In this document: positions 52,215 through 61,688 of the stretch, piece by piece
How the letters are laid out: the number at the start of each line of letters is the position of its first letter
Position numbering within the stretch: position 1 is the stretch's first letter
Source: GM7GCV1 sp965221105
GTDB lineage: Bacteria > Pseudomonadota > Gammaproteobacteria > Pseudomonadales > GM7GCV1
Assembly: GCA_965221105.1 (NCBI GenBank)
Contig: OZ244871.1
Coordinates: forward strand, 682,001-746,000
Direction: 5' to 3'
DNA length: 64,000 bases
The notes under the pieces: model-generated
What the model was told of the DNA's origin: nothing
Databases searched by the model: none
Seen by the model: only the letters and a program-made list of their open reading frames with translations
Translations under genes and position numbers: made by a program

Positions 52215-54518
52215 TCAGACCTCTTCAGATCGCCGGGTTTTCCGTGTGGCTCTGGGTCGGGGTGGTGCCGCGACGACCTTGAGAGCCAGTTCGCCGTTTT
52301 TGACATCGACAAGTAGTTTGCCACCTGCGCTGAGATCACCGAAGAGCAGGTGGTCGGCCAGAGGCTTTTTGATTTTTTCGTCGATGACCCGCGCCATTGG
52401 GCGGGCACCCATATTCTCGTCATAGCCCTCTTCAGCAAGCCAGTCCCGAGCTTCATCGGTGAGCTGAATCTGAACACCCTTGTCGTCAACCTGGGTCTGC
52501 AATTCTACAATGAACTTGTCCACCACGGTTTTGACAACATCCAGCGGCAAACGACCAAACTGCACAATGGCGTCCAGACGGTTTCTGAATTCAGGGCTAA
52601 AGACCTTTTTCAGCGCCTCCATGCCGTCTGAGGCGTGATCCTGCTTGGTGAAGCCCATGGACGCTCGACTGATGGACTCGGCACCTGCGTTGCTGGTCAT
52701 GATCAGTATCACGTTCCTGAAATCGGCCTTGCGACCATTATTGTCAGTCAGGGTGCCGTGATCCATAACCTGCAGAAGCAGGTTAAAAACTTCCGGATGC
52801 GCTTTTTCGATCTCGTCGAGCAGTACCACGGAGTGCGGATGTTTGGTCACGGCATCGGTCAGCAATCCTCCCTGATCAAAACCTACGTAGCCCGGTGGTG
52901 CGCCAATCAACCTGGACACAGTATGGCGTTCCATGTACTCGGACATATCGAAGCGAATCAGTTCGATTCCCAAAATACCTGCAAGCTGTCGGCAGGCCTC
53001 TGTCTTGCCAACCCCCGTGGGGCCGGTGAACAGGAAGCTGCCCACCGGTTTTTCCTCCTGCTTGAGGCCGGCACGGGACATCTTGATCGCAGTGACCAGG
53101 TTGCTGATGGCATCAGACTGCCCAAAGACCACCATCCTCAGCTGATCTTCCAGCGTTCGCAGCTGTTCTTTATCGGAGCTCGAAACCGAGCGCGGCGGAA
53201 TTCTGGCTATCTTGCTGACAATCGCCTCGACATCCGCAGTCGTAATAGTCTTCTTGCGCTTGCTCGCCGGCTGCAGTCGCTGAAAAGCTCCAGCTTCATC
53301 AATGACATCGATCGCCTTGTCCGGGAGAAACCGGTCTGTGATGTGCCGAGCCGAAAGTTCCGCGGCAGATTTAAGGGCCTTGTCCTGATACCTGAGTCCA
53401 TAGTGATCCTCAAATCGCGATTTCAGGCCTTTGAGAATCTGGAAGGTCTCGCCAACGCTGGGCTCCTCCACATCGACCTTCTGGAAGCGTCTGGAAAGGG
53501 CGCGGTCTTTTTCGAAGATACTTCTGAATTCCTGATAGGTTGTGGACCCAATGATGCGTATCTGTCCAGAGGTCAGGACCGGCTTGAGCAGGTTGGATGC
53601 ATCCATCACGCCACCGGACGCAGCACCAGCGCCAATAATGGTGTGAATCTCGTCAACAAAAAGAATCGACTTGTCTTCTTTGGCCAGATCGGCCAAAACA
53701 CTTTTGAAGCGCTTCTCGAAATCACCCCGGTATTTGGTGCCCGCAAGCAAAGCACCGAGATCAAGCGCATATACCCGGCTTCCCAGCAACACCTCGGGCA
53801 CTTTTTCATCCACGATCAATCTTGCAAGCCCCTCCGCAATCGCGGTTTTTCCAACACCGCTTTCACCTACCAGCAGGGGGTTGTTCTTGCGACGGCGCAC
53901 CAGTGTCTGCGCCACACGTTCGATTTCGTCCAGGCGACCTATGAGGGGATCGATCTCATCTTTCTCTGCTGCTTCACAGAGATTGCGCGCAAACTGATCA
54001 AGCGGACGTTTCTGGTTTTCTTCTGCAGCCGCACCCTCTTTGTCCTTGATGTTCCCCTCACCCACGGATTCAGTTGACTCATCCTGTTTTACATATCCGT
54101 GGCTAATGTAGTTGACCACATCGACGCGCTGCACGTCCTGAAGCTCGAGCAAGTAGGCAGCGTGACTCTCGTGCTCGCTGAATATGGCAACCAGTACATT
54201 TGCACCTGAACATTCTTCCTTGCCAGACGACTGCACGTGGAAAACAGCTCTCTGGAGGACCCGCTGAAATCCGAGAGTCGGCTGAACATCCGGTGGCTCA
54301 TTACCCTCAGGATGCACCGGCGTGTTCTCCCCAATGAAATCGGTCAGCTGATCGCGCAAATCAAATACATCTGCACCGCAGGCATTGAGCACATCAAGCG
54401 CTGACTGATTGTCGAGCAGCGCCAGCAGCAGGTGCTCGACAGTCATATATTCGTGGCGATGTGATCGGGCCTCCTTAAACGCCAGATTCAGGGATAGCTC
54501 CAAGTCTCTACTTAACAT
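52215..54518 (-). CDS. clpA: ATP-dependent Clp protease ATPase subunit ClpA
   Basis: A 767-residue double AAA+ protein. The Clp N-domain (MLSRDLELSLN, HEYMTVEHLLLAL) is complete. AAA1 has GESGVGKTAIAEGLA near 219 and ILFVDEIHTIIGAGAASGG; AAA2 has FTGPTGVGKTEACRQLA near 502 and VVLLDEIEKAHPEVFNLLLQVMD. It feeds N-degron substrates from ClpS to ClpP. The ATG at 54518 was chosen over a GTG two codons upstream. Directly downstream of clpS, 25 bases apart. Confidence 0.97.
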   Translation of the reverse strand: MLSRDLELSLNLAFKEARSHRHEYMTVEHLLLALLDNQSALDVLNACGADVFDLRDQLTDFIGENTPVHPEGNEPPDVQPTLGFQRVLQRAVFHVQSSGKEECSGANVLVAIFSEHESHAAYLLELQDVQRVDVVNYISHGYVKQDESTESVGEGNIKDKEGAAAEENQKRPLDQFARNLCEAAEKDEIDPLIGRLDEIERVAQTLVRRRKNNPLLVGESGVGKTAIAEGLARLIVDEKVPEVLLGSRVYALDLGALLAGTKYRGDFEKRFKSVLADLAKEDKSILFVDEIHTIIGAGAASGGVMDASNLLKPVLTSGQIRIIGSTTYQEFRSIFEKDRALSRRFQKVDVEEPSVGETFQILKGLKSRFEDHYGLRYQDKALKSAAELSARHITDRFLPDKAIDVIDEAGAFQRLQPASKRKKTITTADVEAIVSKIARIPPRSVSSSDKEQLRTLEDQLRMVVFGQSDAISNLVTAIKMSRAGLKQEEKPVGSFLFTGPTGVGKTEACRQLAGILGIELIRFDMSEYMERHTVSRLIGAPPGYVGFDQGGLLTDAVTKHPHSVVLLDEIEKAHPEVFNLLLQVMDHGTLTDNNGRKADFRNVILIMTSNAGAESISRASMGFTKQDHASDGMEALKKVFSPEFRNRLDAIVQFGRLPLDVVKTVVDKFIVELQTQVDDKGVQIQLTDEARDWLAEEGYDENMGARPMARVIDEKIKKPLADHLLFGDLSAGGKLLVDVKNGELALKVVAAPPRPRATRKTRRSEEV

Positions 54519-54542
54519 AGGCACTCTCGTCTCGTATGTACG

Positions 54543-54884
54543 TCAATCCTCATCATCCATGGCCGGCTCAATTTCGCACAACAGGGGATGCTCAGACTCA
54601 CGCGCATACTGGTTCACCAGGTGGCTTTTTGTCTCCGCGACATCTCTGGGATAGACGCCACACACTGCCCTGCCCCTGGTATGAATCGCCAGCATAATCT
54701 GTGTTGCCGAGGTTCGATCCTTGTCAAAGAATCGCTCCAGTACCTCAACGACAAACTCCATCGGCGTGTAATCGTCGTTCAACATGATAACGCAGTACAT
54801 CGGCGGCTTTTTCAGGCGGGGCTTCGCCTCCTCCAGCAACAACCCGCCGTCGCCGTCAGTGTATTCGTGATCTGTGTCGGCCAT
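54543..54884 (-). CDS. clpS: ATP-dependent Clp protease adaptor ClpS
   Basis: A 113-residue adaptor with KKPPMYCVIMLNDDYTPMEFVVEVLERFF (the N-degron pocket), ATQIMLAIHTRGRAVCGVYPRDVAETK and a C-terminal acidic tail. It binds N-terminal Leu/Phe/Trp/Tyr and hands the protein to ClpA. The Met at 54884 has GGAGAG at proper distance; a Met four codons upstream is possible. Divergent from cspD. Confidence 0.95.
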   Translation of the reverse strand: MADTDHEYTDGDGGLLLEEAKPRLKKPPMYCVIMLNDDYTPMEFVVEVLERFFDKDRTSATQIMLAIHTRGRAVCGVYPRDVAETKSHLVNQYARESEHPLLCEIEPAMDDED

Positions 54885-55127
54885 AAGTCTCTCCATCCCC
54901 CTATTTTAGCCTATCCAGCAGGTGGATAATCTCGACTCCGGGACAAAAATTGCACAATATGCATTCTGCACACTGTATACACTGTATGAGCGTATGTGGA
55001 GTGTGCCTGACTGAGCCTGTAAAAAGTTGACAAACCGCAACCAACATGAGAATTTGATGACTCTTCAAGCAAATTCCGGGCATAAATTTAGTGATCTGTG
55101 AACTGTGACAGCCCGTGGGGGAGTGTT

Positions 55128-55421
55128 ATGCCGACCGGAACTGTAAAGTGGTTTAACAACGCCAAGGGTTACGGATTTATCCTGCCCGAAAATGGTGAAG
55201 CAGACATCTTCGCTCACTACTCTGCAATCGAGATGGAAGGCTACAAGACGCTGAAAGCCGGCCAGAGGGTCAACTTCGAGCTGATCGACGGGGAAAAAGG
55301 CAAGCACGCCACCAATATCAGCCTTGCGTCAGGCTCGGAACCGCACGCGTCTCCAGGTCGGGATGAAGCGGTACTTCTGAACCAGAATCTACTGAATCCC
55401 GTCTCCCCAGGCGAAGAATAG
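55128..55421 (+). CDS. cspD: Cold-shock-like protein CspD
   Basis: A 97-residue protein with TGTVKWFNNAKGYGFILPENG (RNP1-like), DIFAHYSAIEMEGYKTLKAGQ and NFELIDGEKGKHATNI, the cold-shock fold, plus a 25-residue tail. Position opposite clpS is typical of CspD, a stationary-phase inhibitor of replication. The start has GGGGGAG at good spacing; TTGACA at 55027-55032 may be the -35 of its promoter. A hairpin (55433-55449) separates it from icd. Confidence 0.93.
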   Translation: MPTGTVKWFNNAKGYGFILPENGEADIFAHYSAIEMEGYKTLKAGQRVNFELIDGEKGKHATNISLASGSEPHASPGRDEAVLLNQNLLNPVSPGEE

Positions 55422-55432
55422 CGGCCAGGTTC

Positions 55433-55449
55433 CGAGGGTACCACCCTCG
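55433..55449. terminator. Hairpin between convergent cspD and icd
   Basis: CGAGGGT-ACC-ACCCTCG, a perfect 7-bp stem with three-base loop, without a T-run. It may act as a weak two-way terminator. Confidence 0.45.
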
Positions 55450-55462
55450 CCACTATCGATCG

Positions 55463-57685
55463 CTAGTTGAGACTCGCCAGTGTCCGGTTGAAGGTCTCAC
55501 TGGGACGCATCGCCACCTCGGTGAGTGCCTCATCCGGCTGATAATACCCGCCAATATCTGTCGGTATGCCCTCAGTGGCATCTATTTCAGCGATGATTGT
55601 CGCTTCTTTTTCCGCCAGCTGCTTCGCCAGCGGCGCAAACTTTTCAGACAGTTCTGAGTCTTCGGATTGCTGCGCAAGTTCTTCTGCCCAGTAGAGTGAC
55701 AGGTAAAAATGGCTTCCACGATTGTCCAACTGGCCGGCCTTCCGCTGAGGTGACTTACCGTTGTTCAACAGCTCCTCAACAGCTCTGTCAAGACTGCTGG
55801 CAAGCACGCCGGCCCGGGCATTACCCGCAGTGTCTGCGATGTGCTGGAGCGATACAGTCAATGCCAGAAACTCACCCAGTGAATCCCACCGGAGATGTCC
55901 CTCTTCCACAAACTGCTGCACGTGTTTTGGAGCGGAACCGCCGGCACCGGTTTCGAAAAGCCCGCCACCCGCCAGAAGGGGAACTACAGACAGCATCTTG
56001 GCGCTGGTACCCAACTCCATAATCGGAAAGAGATCGGTCAGATAGTCCCGCAACACATTGCCAGTCGCAGATATGGTATCCTGACCCCGTATCATTCGCT
56101 CCATGGCGTGGCGAATAGCCCGCACCGGAGACTTGATCATGATGTCCAGACCCTCGGTGTCGTGTTCCGTCAGATAGCGATTGACCTTCTTGATAAGCTG
56201 GGCATCGTGCGCACGTTCCGTGTTGAGCCAGAACACTGCAGGCATGCCGGATGCCCGTGCCCTGTTTACAGCCAGCTTGACCCAGTCCCGTATTGCGACA
56301 TCCTTGGTCTGGCACATGCGCCAGATATCACCCTTTTCCACCCTGTGCTGCAGCAATAACTCCCCGCTGCCATCAATCACACTTATGGTTCCATCGCGCT
56401 CGGCTTCAAAGGTCTTGTCGTGAGAACCGTATTCTTCAGCCTTCTGCGCCATCAGACCGACATTGGGGACTGTACCCATGGTGGCTGGATCAAATGCACC
56501 ATGGGTTTTACAGAAGTTGATGACTTCCTGGTATATGGTTGCAAAGGTGCTCTCCGGGATCACTGCCTTGGTGTCATGCAGTTTTCCGTCAGGTCCCCAC
56601 ATCTTGCCGCCATCCCGAATCATGGCAGGCATGGACGCATCAACGATCACGTCACTGGGAACGTGAAGGTTGGAGATACCCTTGTCCGAATTCACCATGG
56701 CGATGGGTGGGCGATTGCGATAACAGGCATTGATGTCCTGTTCGATTTCCTCACGTTCATAGCTCGACAAGCTGGAGATCTTGTCGTAGACGTTACCCAG
56801 ACCGTTGTTCGGGTTCACACCCAACCGGTCGAAAAGCTCCTGATGCTTGTCAAACAGTTCTTTGTAGAAGACCTTTACAGCGTGGCCGAAAACGATGGGG
56901 TGAGAGACTTTCATCATGGTGGCCTTGACATGCAGGGACCACAGCATGCCGGTGTGCATGGCGTCTTCGATCTGATCTTCAAAAAAGGTGCACAGCGCCT
57001 TCTTACTCATAAACATGCCATCAATCACCTCACCGGCGACCAGATCGAGCTGCTTGAGCGTCCTCGCTTCACCTTCCTCGGGTTGGAACTCGATGCGCAC
57101 ACCGGTATCCGAATCGATCACCGTGGACTGTTCGCTGGAGAAGAAATCGCCGCCGCGCATATGCGCCACGTGTGTGCGCGAAGCCTGACTCCACTCACCC
57201 ATGCCATGTGGGTTTTTCCGGGCGTAGTTTTTCACTGCGGCGGGCGCACGCCGGTCTGAATTGCCTTGCCTGAGAACTGGATTCACGGCACTGCCAAGTA
57301 CCCTGCCATAGATGTCCCGCACTTTGATTTCTTCCTCGGTCTTCGGGTCATCAGGGAAATCAGGCAATTCAAAGCCCTTTGAGCGCAACTCGGCAATTGC
57401 AGCCTTCAGCTGCGGAATCGATGCACTGATATTTGGCAGCTTGATGATGTTGGCCTCCGACTGCTTTGACAGCTCACCCAACTCCGCCAGGGCATCCGCA
57501 ACTCGCTGATCCTCCCTTAGATACCCGGAAAAATTGGCCAGAATTCTGCCTGCCAGCGAAATATCGCTGAGCTCCACTTCTATGTCGGCCGTTGCTGCAA
57601 AGGCACGCACAACAGGTAACAACGAATAGGTTGCCAGAGCTGGCGCTTCGTCGGTTTTGGTGTAGATAATCTTTGATTTCGGCAC
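55463..57685 (-). CDS. icd: Isocitrate dehydrogenase (NADP), monomeric type
   Basis: A 740-residue monomeric IDH. It starts KSKIIYTKTDEAPALATYSLLP and has KLPNISASIPQLKAAIAELR, GSAVNPVLRQGNSDRRAP and KTHGAFDPATMGTVPNVGLMAQKAEEYGSHDKTF, all diagnostic. It makes 2-oxoglutarate in the citric acid cycle. The start is GTG with GAGACC upstream; the open frame extends 29 codons further but family members begin here. Divergent from the Nudix gene. Confidence 0.97.
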   Translation of the reverse strand: MPKSKIIYTKTDEAPALATYSLLPVVRAFAATADIEVELSDISLAGRILANFSGYLREDQRVADALAELGELSKQSEANIIKLPNISASIPQLKAAIAELRSKGFELPDFPDDPKTEEEIKVRDIYGRVLGSAVNPVLRQGNSDRRAPAAVKNYARKNPHGMGEWSQASRTHVAHMRGGDFFSSEQSTVIDSDTGVRIEFQPEEGEARTLKQLDLVAGEVIDGMFMSKKALCTFFEDQIEDAMHTGMLWSLHVKATMMKVSHPIVFGHAVKVFYKELFDKHQELFDRLGVNPNNGLGNVYDKISSLSSYEREEIEQDINACYRNRPPIAMVNSDKGISNLHVPSDVIVDASMPAMIRDGGKMWGPDGKLHDTKAVIPESTFATIYQEVINFCKTHGAFDPATMGTVPNVGLMAQKAEEYGSHDKTFEAERDGTISVIDGSGELLLQHRVEKGDIWRMCQTKDVAIRDWVKLAVNRARASGMPAVFWLNTERAHDAQLIKKVNRYLTEHDTEGLDIMIKSPVRAIRHAMERMIRGQDTISATGNVLRDYLTDLFPIMELGTSAKMLSVVPLLAGGGLFETGAGGSAPKHVQQFVEEGHLRWDSLGEFLALTVSLQHIADTAGNARAGVLASSLDRAVEELLNNGKSPQRKAGQLDNRGSHFYLSLYWAEELAQQSEDSELSEKFAPLAKQLAEKEATIIAEIDATEGIPTDIGGYYQPDEALTEVAMRPSETFNRTLASLN

Positions 57686-57903
57686 GATTTCGGTCTCACA
57701 TGCTGGAGTACTATAGTCTGCATCACTGAGTATTACAGTCAAAGCCTGGCTGATCTGGTGGCAACAGGTCAAGCGAGACCACGTTCTGTCTGACTTCTTT
57801 CACCAGAGTATCCGCTGATTTTACAGCAATCCAACCATCAGGTAACCTCATTGGCATCGGGGCTTGAGGTGACGTCCCGGACAGGCTGATTTGAGGAAAT
57901 TCC

Positions 57904-58371
57904 ATGCCACACAGCATACATCTGACAGTAGCGGTCGTTTGCGAACGGGACGGCCAGCTCCTCATGGTCGAGGAACTCGACAACGGCAACAGGGTGATCA
58001 ACCAGCCAGCCGGGCATGTGGAGCCAGGCGAGGCTCTTACCTCAGCTGCACTGCGGGAAACCCTTGAGGAAACCGGTCTTCAGGTTCAGCTCCAGTCGGT
58101 ACTCGGGTTCTCCTGCCTGCCCGCACCAGATGGCATCACCTACTATAGAGCAAGCTTTGTGGCCAGCTGCACGGCCGCTTCAGCAAAAAAAGTTATTGAC
58201 CCGGATATCCTGGCTGTGCACTGGATGTCTCCTGCAGAAATTCTGGAGCGTGACGACCTTCGCAGCCCACTGGTTTCAATGGATGTGCATCGCTACCTCA
58301 GAGGCCGACGTTTCCCGCTAGATATGATTTGCGAAGACTTCGGAGATTCCTGTTCTGCGGAAAATAATTAG
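57904..58371 (+). CDS. Nudix hydrolase, NudJ-like
   Basis: A 155-residue protein with the Nudix box GHVEPGEALTSAALRETLEETG (about 38-59), preceded by LLMVEELDNGNRVINQPA. The length and its place upstream of mnmA match NudJ, which hydrolyses nucleotides and thiamine pyrophosphate precursors. GAGGAAAT precedes the ATG. mnmA and hflD follow in the same direction. Confidence 0.92.
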   Translation: MPHSIHLTVAVVCERDGQLLMVEELDNGNRVINQPAGHVEPGEALTSAALRETLEETGLQVQLQSVLGFSCLPAPDGITYYRASFVASCTAASAKKVIDPDILAVHWMSPAEILERDDLRSPLVSMDVHRYLRGRRFPLDMICEDFGDSCSAENN

Positions 58372-58468
58372 ATGAGCTCGGTCACAGAGAAGTAATCCGG
58401 TCGAAAAACACCTAGAATACCGCCTTTTTGAAACAATCGGTTGCGGTCAGGCAATCTCCTCAATCTCA

Positions 58469-59584
58469 ATGCCAAATCTGGATCAACCCCTGAACCTTGG
58501 CAAAGTCATTGTCGGCATGTCCGGCGGCGTCGACTCTTCCACATCTGCCTGGCTGCTTGTAAACGCCGGGTATGAGGTGGAAGGCCTGTTTATGAAAAAC
58601 TGGGAGGAGGATGATGGCACCGAGTACTGCACCGCTCTTGTCGATCTCGAAGACGCTCAGCAGGTGTGCGATCACCTCGGCATCCACCTTCACCAGGCGA
58701 ATTTTTCCGCAGACTACTGGGACAGGGTGTTTGAGCATTTTTTGTCAGAATACACTGCCAGCCGCACACCCAACCCGGATGTTCTGTGCAATCGGGAAAT
58801 CAAGTTCAATGCTTTTCTGGAGTACGCACGGGAACTCGGGGCAGAGCTGATCGCCACCGGGCACTACGCACGACTTGAACAGATCGGCGGTCAGTCCCGA
58901 TTGAAAAAGGGTCGGGATGCACAGAAGGATCAAAGCTATTTCCTGCATGCGGTTGATGAAACAGCTTTTGCCCGTTCCCTGTTCCCGCTGGGGGAACTGG
59001 AGAAGTCCGAGGTACGCAACATTGCCAGGGAGCAGGGTTTCGTGACTCACAACAAAAAGGACAGCACTGGCATCTGCTTTATTGGTGAGCGGCGTTTCAG
59101 GGATTTTCTGGAAACCTACCTACCTGTCCAACCGGGCGACATCTGCTCCATTGATGGCCGAATTCTCGGCGAACACCAGGGCCTGATGTACTACACAATA
59201 GGGCAGCGCCGGGGGCTTGGGATCGGTGGTGTGCAGGGAGCTGACGAGGCTGCATGGTATGTTGCGGCTAAGGACATACCCAACAATCGCCTGATCGTGG
59301 TTCAGGGTGGCAGTCACCCCGCATTGATGAGCAGGAATCTCCAGACCGGACCTATCCACTTCATTAACGGTGAACCGGACGCTGATAGTTTGAGATGCTC
59401 AGCCAAGACTCGCTACCGCCAACCAGATCAGCCATGCGGGCTCAGCCGCACAGACTCAGGCTGGCACGTGGTTTTTGACCAACCACAGCGAGCCGTTACG
59501 CCGGGACAGTCCCTGGTCCTGTACGATGGTGACTACTGCCTTGGTGGCGGAGTCATCGAAGCGGCAGGAAACGACGGGGAGTAG
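58469..59584 (+). CDS. mnmA: tRNA 2-thiouridine(34) synthase MnmA
   Basis: A 371-residue enzyme. The PP-loop is GMSGGVDSSTSAWLL; the catalytic Cys pair lies in PNPDVLCNREIKF and DSTGICFIGERRF. It thiolates the wobble U of tRNA-Lys/Glu/Gln with sulfur from the Tus relay. The C-terminal RNA-binding barrel is complete. The stop is directly followed by hflD (one base between). Confidence 0.97.
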   Translation: MPNLDQPLNLGKVIVGMSGGVDSSTSAWLLVNAGYEVEGLFMKNWEEDDGTEYCTALVDLEDAQQVCDHLGIHLHQANFSADYWDRVFEHFLSEYTASRTPNPDVLCNREIKFNAFLEYARELGAELIATGHYARLEQIGGQSRLKKGRDAQKDQSYFLHAVDETAFARSLFPLGELEKSEVRNIAREQGFVTHNKKDSTGICFIGERRFRDFLETYLPVQPGDICSIDGRILGEHQGLMYYTIGQRRGLGIGGVQGADEAAWYVAAKDIPNNRLIVVQGGSHPALMSRNLQTGPIHFINGEPDADSLRCSAKTRYRQPDQPCGLSRTDSGWHVVFDQPQRAVTPGQSLVLYDGDYCLGGGVIEAAGNDGE

Positions 59585-59585
59585 C

Positions 59586-60218
59586 ATGCTTGGCACCCTT
59601 TTTCCGCAGTACACCGACCGAATGACACTGGCGCTCTCCGGAGTATTCCAGGCATCTTCCCTGGTGGCCAGCCTGGCAAAAACTGGAGCCTGCGCACCCG
59701 GAATATTTGACTTTATGACATCCGCCCTGCTCAACACTGAGCCAGAATCTGATGAAGAACTGTTTGGTCAGGACTGCATGCGCACCGGCCTCCAGACTCT
59801 GCTGGAATTCTGCCGCCCTGGCGGTACGGTTGACCATCAGCTACTCCAGCACTCACTGGGGATTCTTCGCCTGCACAAACTGCTGCACAACAATCATCAG
59901 ATGCAAAGGAATATCCGTGCAACACTCCATACACTGGAAGACATCACGCCGGGAGATCAGCCGATTGCGCAGGATCACCTGGTCCGGCAACTCGCCCGAC
60001 TCTACATAGACAATTTGGGCACTCTGGGTTTCCGCATTCAGGTAGCAGGAAATCCGCATTTTTTACAGCAAGACATGGTCACCGCCAGAGTTCGAGTCAT
60101 GTTGTTCGCTGGCATACGTTTTGCCCACTTGTGGAGGCAGGCTGGTGGCAGGGAGCATCACCTTTTGACAGCCAAAAAAACGATCGCGGCCCGTGTCTCC
60201 ATGCTCCTAAACCCGTAA
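59586..60218 (+). CDS. hflD: Lysogenization regulator HflD homologue
   Basis: A 210-residue helical protein with the family words ALSGVFQASSLVASLAKTG, CLRP-like region, LGILRLHKLLHNNHQMQ, DNLGTLGFRIQVAGNPHFLQ and RVMLFAGIRFAHLWRQAGG. It is located between mnmA and purB as in most gammaproteobacteria. The native role is unclear; it binds the membrane side and interacts with RNA polymerase in E. coli. The Met at 59586 matches the family; the open frame begins inside mnmA. Confidence 0.93.
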   Translation: MLGTLFPQYTDRMTLALSGVFQASSLVASLAKTGACAPGIFDFMTSALLNTEPESDEELFGQDCMRTGLQTLLEFCRPGGTVDHQLLQHSLGILRLHKLLHNNHQMQRNIRATLHTLEDITPGDQPIAQDHLVRQLARLYIDNLGTLGFRIQVAGNPHFLQQDMVTARVRVMLFAGIRFAHLWRQAGGREHHLLTAKKTIAARVSMLLNP

Positions 60219-60268
60219 AATCTCCTGATTCCTGAACAGCCCATACAGGCAGCAGCACACAACGATCC

Positions 60269-61633
60269 ATGGAACTCGACCCACTGAGCGCACTTTCACC
60301 TATTGACGGCCGCTACCACACAGCAGTCAGCGGTCTTAGACCCATTTTTAGCGAGTTCGGATTAATTCAGGCCCGTGTTCATGTGGAAGTCAGATGGCTG
60401 AAAATGCTTGCAGCGCATTCAGGTATCGAAGAAGTCCCTCCACTGTCGAAAGAATCCAGCGATTTTCTCGAGCAGCTCGTCGAAAATTTTTCTGAAACCG
60501 ATGCAGCAGATATCAAGGATATCGAGCGCACGACCAATCACGACGTCAAAGCCGTCGAATACTTTATCAAGAAGCGGATCGGCCATATTGATGAACTCAG
60601 ATCTATCTCGGAATTCGTCCACTTTGCCTGCACCTCTGAAGATATCAACAATCTGTCGCACGCATTGATGCTCAAGCGGGGACGGGATCTGCTGCTGGGC
60701 ACTGTGGACAGCCTGATAACCGACCTTGCTGAGAAGGCTCATGTGTACGCGGACGAGGCTATGCTATCGCGAACGCACGGACAACATGCCTCTCCCACGA
60801 CCATGGGCAAGGAATTGGCAAATGTGGTGCATCGCCTGCGCGGGCAACGAGACCGAATTGCCGAAATTCGGATACTTGGAAAAACAAATGGTGCGGTGGG
60901 CAACTACAACGCGCATTTGGTCGCCTACCCCGATGTCGACTGGCTGGCCTGTACTGCGCAGTTCGTATCCGACCTCGGTCTTGCATGGAACCCCTACACC
61001 ACCCAGATTGAACCTCACGACTACATGGCAGAACTGTTTGACGCCATCAGCAGGCTCAACACGATTCTGCTGGATTTGAGCCGCGATATCTGGGGTTATA
61101 TCTCTCTGAACTATTTCAGCCAAAACGCCGTTTCCGGGGAAATTGGCTCCTCGACCATGCCACACAAGGTCAACCCCATTGACTTTGAAAATGCCGAGGG
61201 GAATCTGGGACTGGCGAACGCTGTCTTGGATCACCTTGGCCGCAAGCTGCCCGTGTCGAGATGGCAGCGCGACCTGACAGATTCGACCGTTTTGCGCAAT
61301 ATGGGCGTGGGCTTTGGATACAGTTTGGTCGCCTACCAGTCTTTGCTTAAGGGGCTGAGCAAGCTGGAGCTGAACAGGGATCGGTTACGGGAGGATCTGG
61401 ACAACAGCTGGGAGGTACTGGCCGAACCCATTCAGACCATTATGCGTCGTTATGGTATTGAAGAACCTTACGAGAAACTCAAGGAGCTGACGCGCGGACA
61501 GGAGGTCACAGCAGGAACATTTGGAAGTTTTATCGAATCTCTGGACATCCCCTCGGAGGTCAGACAGGAGCTGCTGGCACTGACTCCAGCCTCCTATACC
61601 GGGAATGCCTGTGAGCAGGCAAAAAAAATCTAG
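60269..61633 (+). CDS. purB: Adenylosuccinate lyase
   Basis: A 454-residue enzyme of the fumarase/aspartase superfamily. It has SPIDGRYHTAVSGLRPIFSEFGL, TTNHDVKAVEYFIKK, FVHFACTSEDINNLSHALML, LSRTHGQHASPTTMGKELANV and the signature GSSTMPHKVNPIDFENAEGNL. It acts twice in purine synthesis. Full length. It ends the mnmA-hflD-purB group and converges with ggt. Confidence 0.97.
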   Translation: MELDPLSALSPIDGRYHTAVSGLRPIFSEFGLIQARVHVEVRWLKMLAAHSGIEEVPPLSKESSDFLEQLVENFSETDAADIKDIERTTNHDVKAVEYFIKKRIGHIDELRSISEFVHFACTSEDINNLSHALMLKRGRDLLLGTVDSLITDLAEKAHVYADEAMLSRTHGQHASPTTMGKELANVVHRLRGQRDRIAEIRILGKTNGAVGNYNAHLVAYPDVDWLACTAQFVSDLGLAWNPYTTQIEPHDYMAELFDAISRLNTILLDLSRDIWGYISLNYFSQNAVSGEIGSSTMPHKVNPIDFENAEGNLGLANAVLDHLGRKLPVSRWQRDLTDSTVLRNMGVGFGYSLVAYQSLLKGLSKLELNRDRLREDLDNSWEVLAEPIQTIMRRYGIEEPYEKLKELTRGQEVTAGTFGSFIESLDIPSEVRQELLALTPASYTGNACEQAKKI

Positions 61634-61688
61634 CGGCTACCCGGACCCCGGACTTCCCGAAGTTCCACTGTAAACCCGGTCGCTTGTC

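Noticed and set aside
52635..54077. 480-residue plus-strand frame
   Set aside because: Opposite clpA with intact ATPase motifs. Shadow frame.
54970..55000. LexA-like box in the clpS-cspD gap
   Set aside because: CTGTATACACTGTATG has the left half CTGT but lacks the ACAG half at the proper distance, so it does not fit the gammaproteobacterial SOS box.
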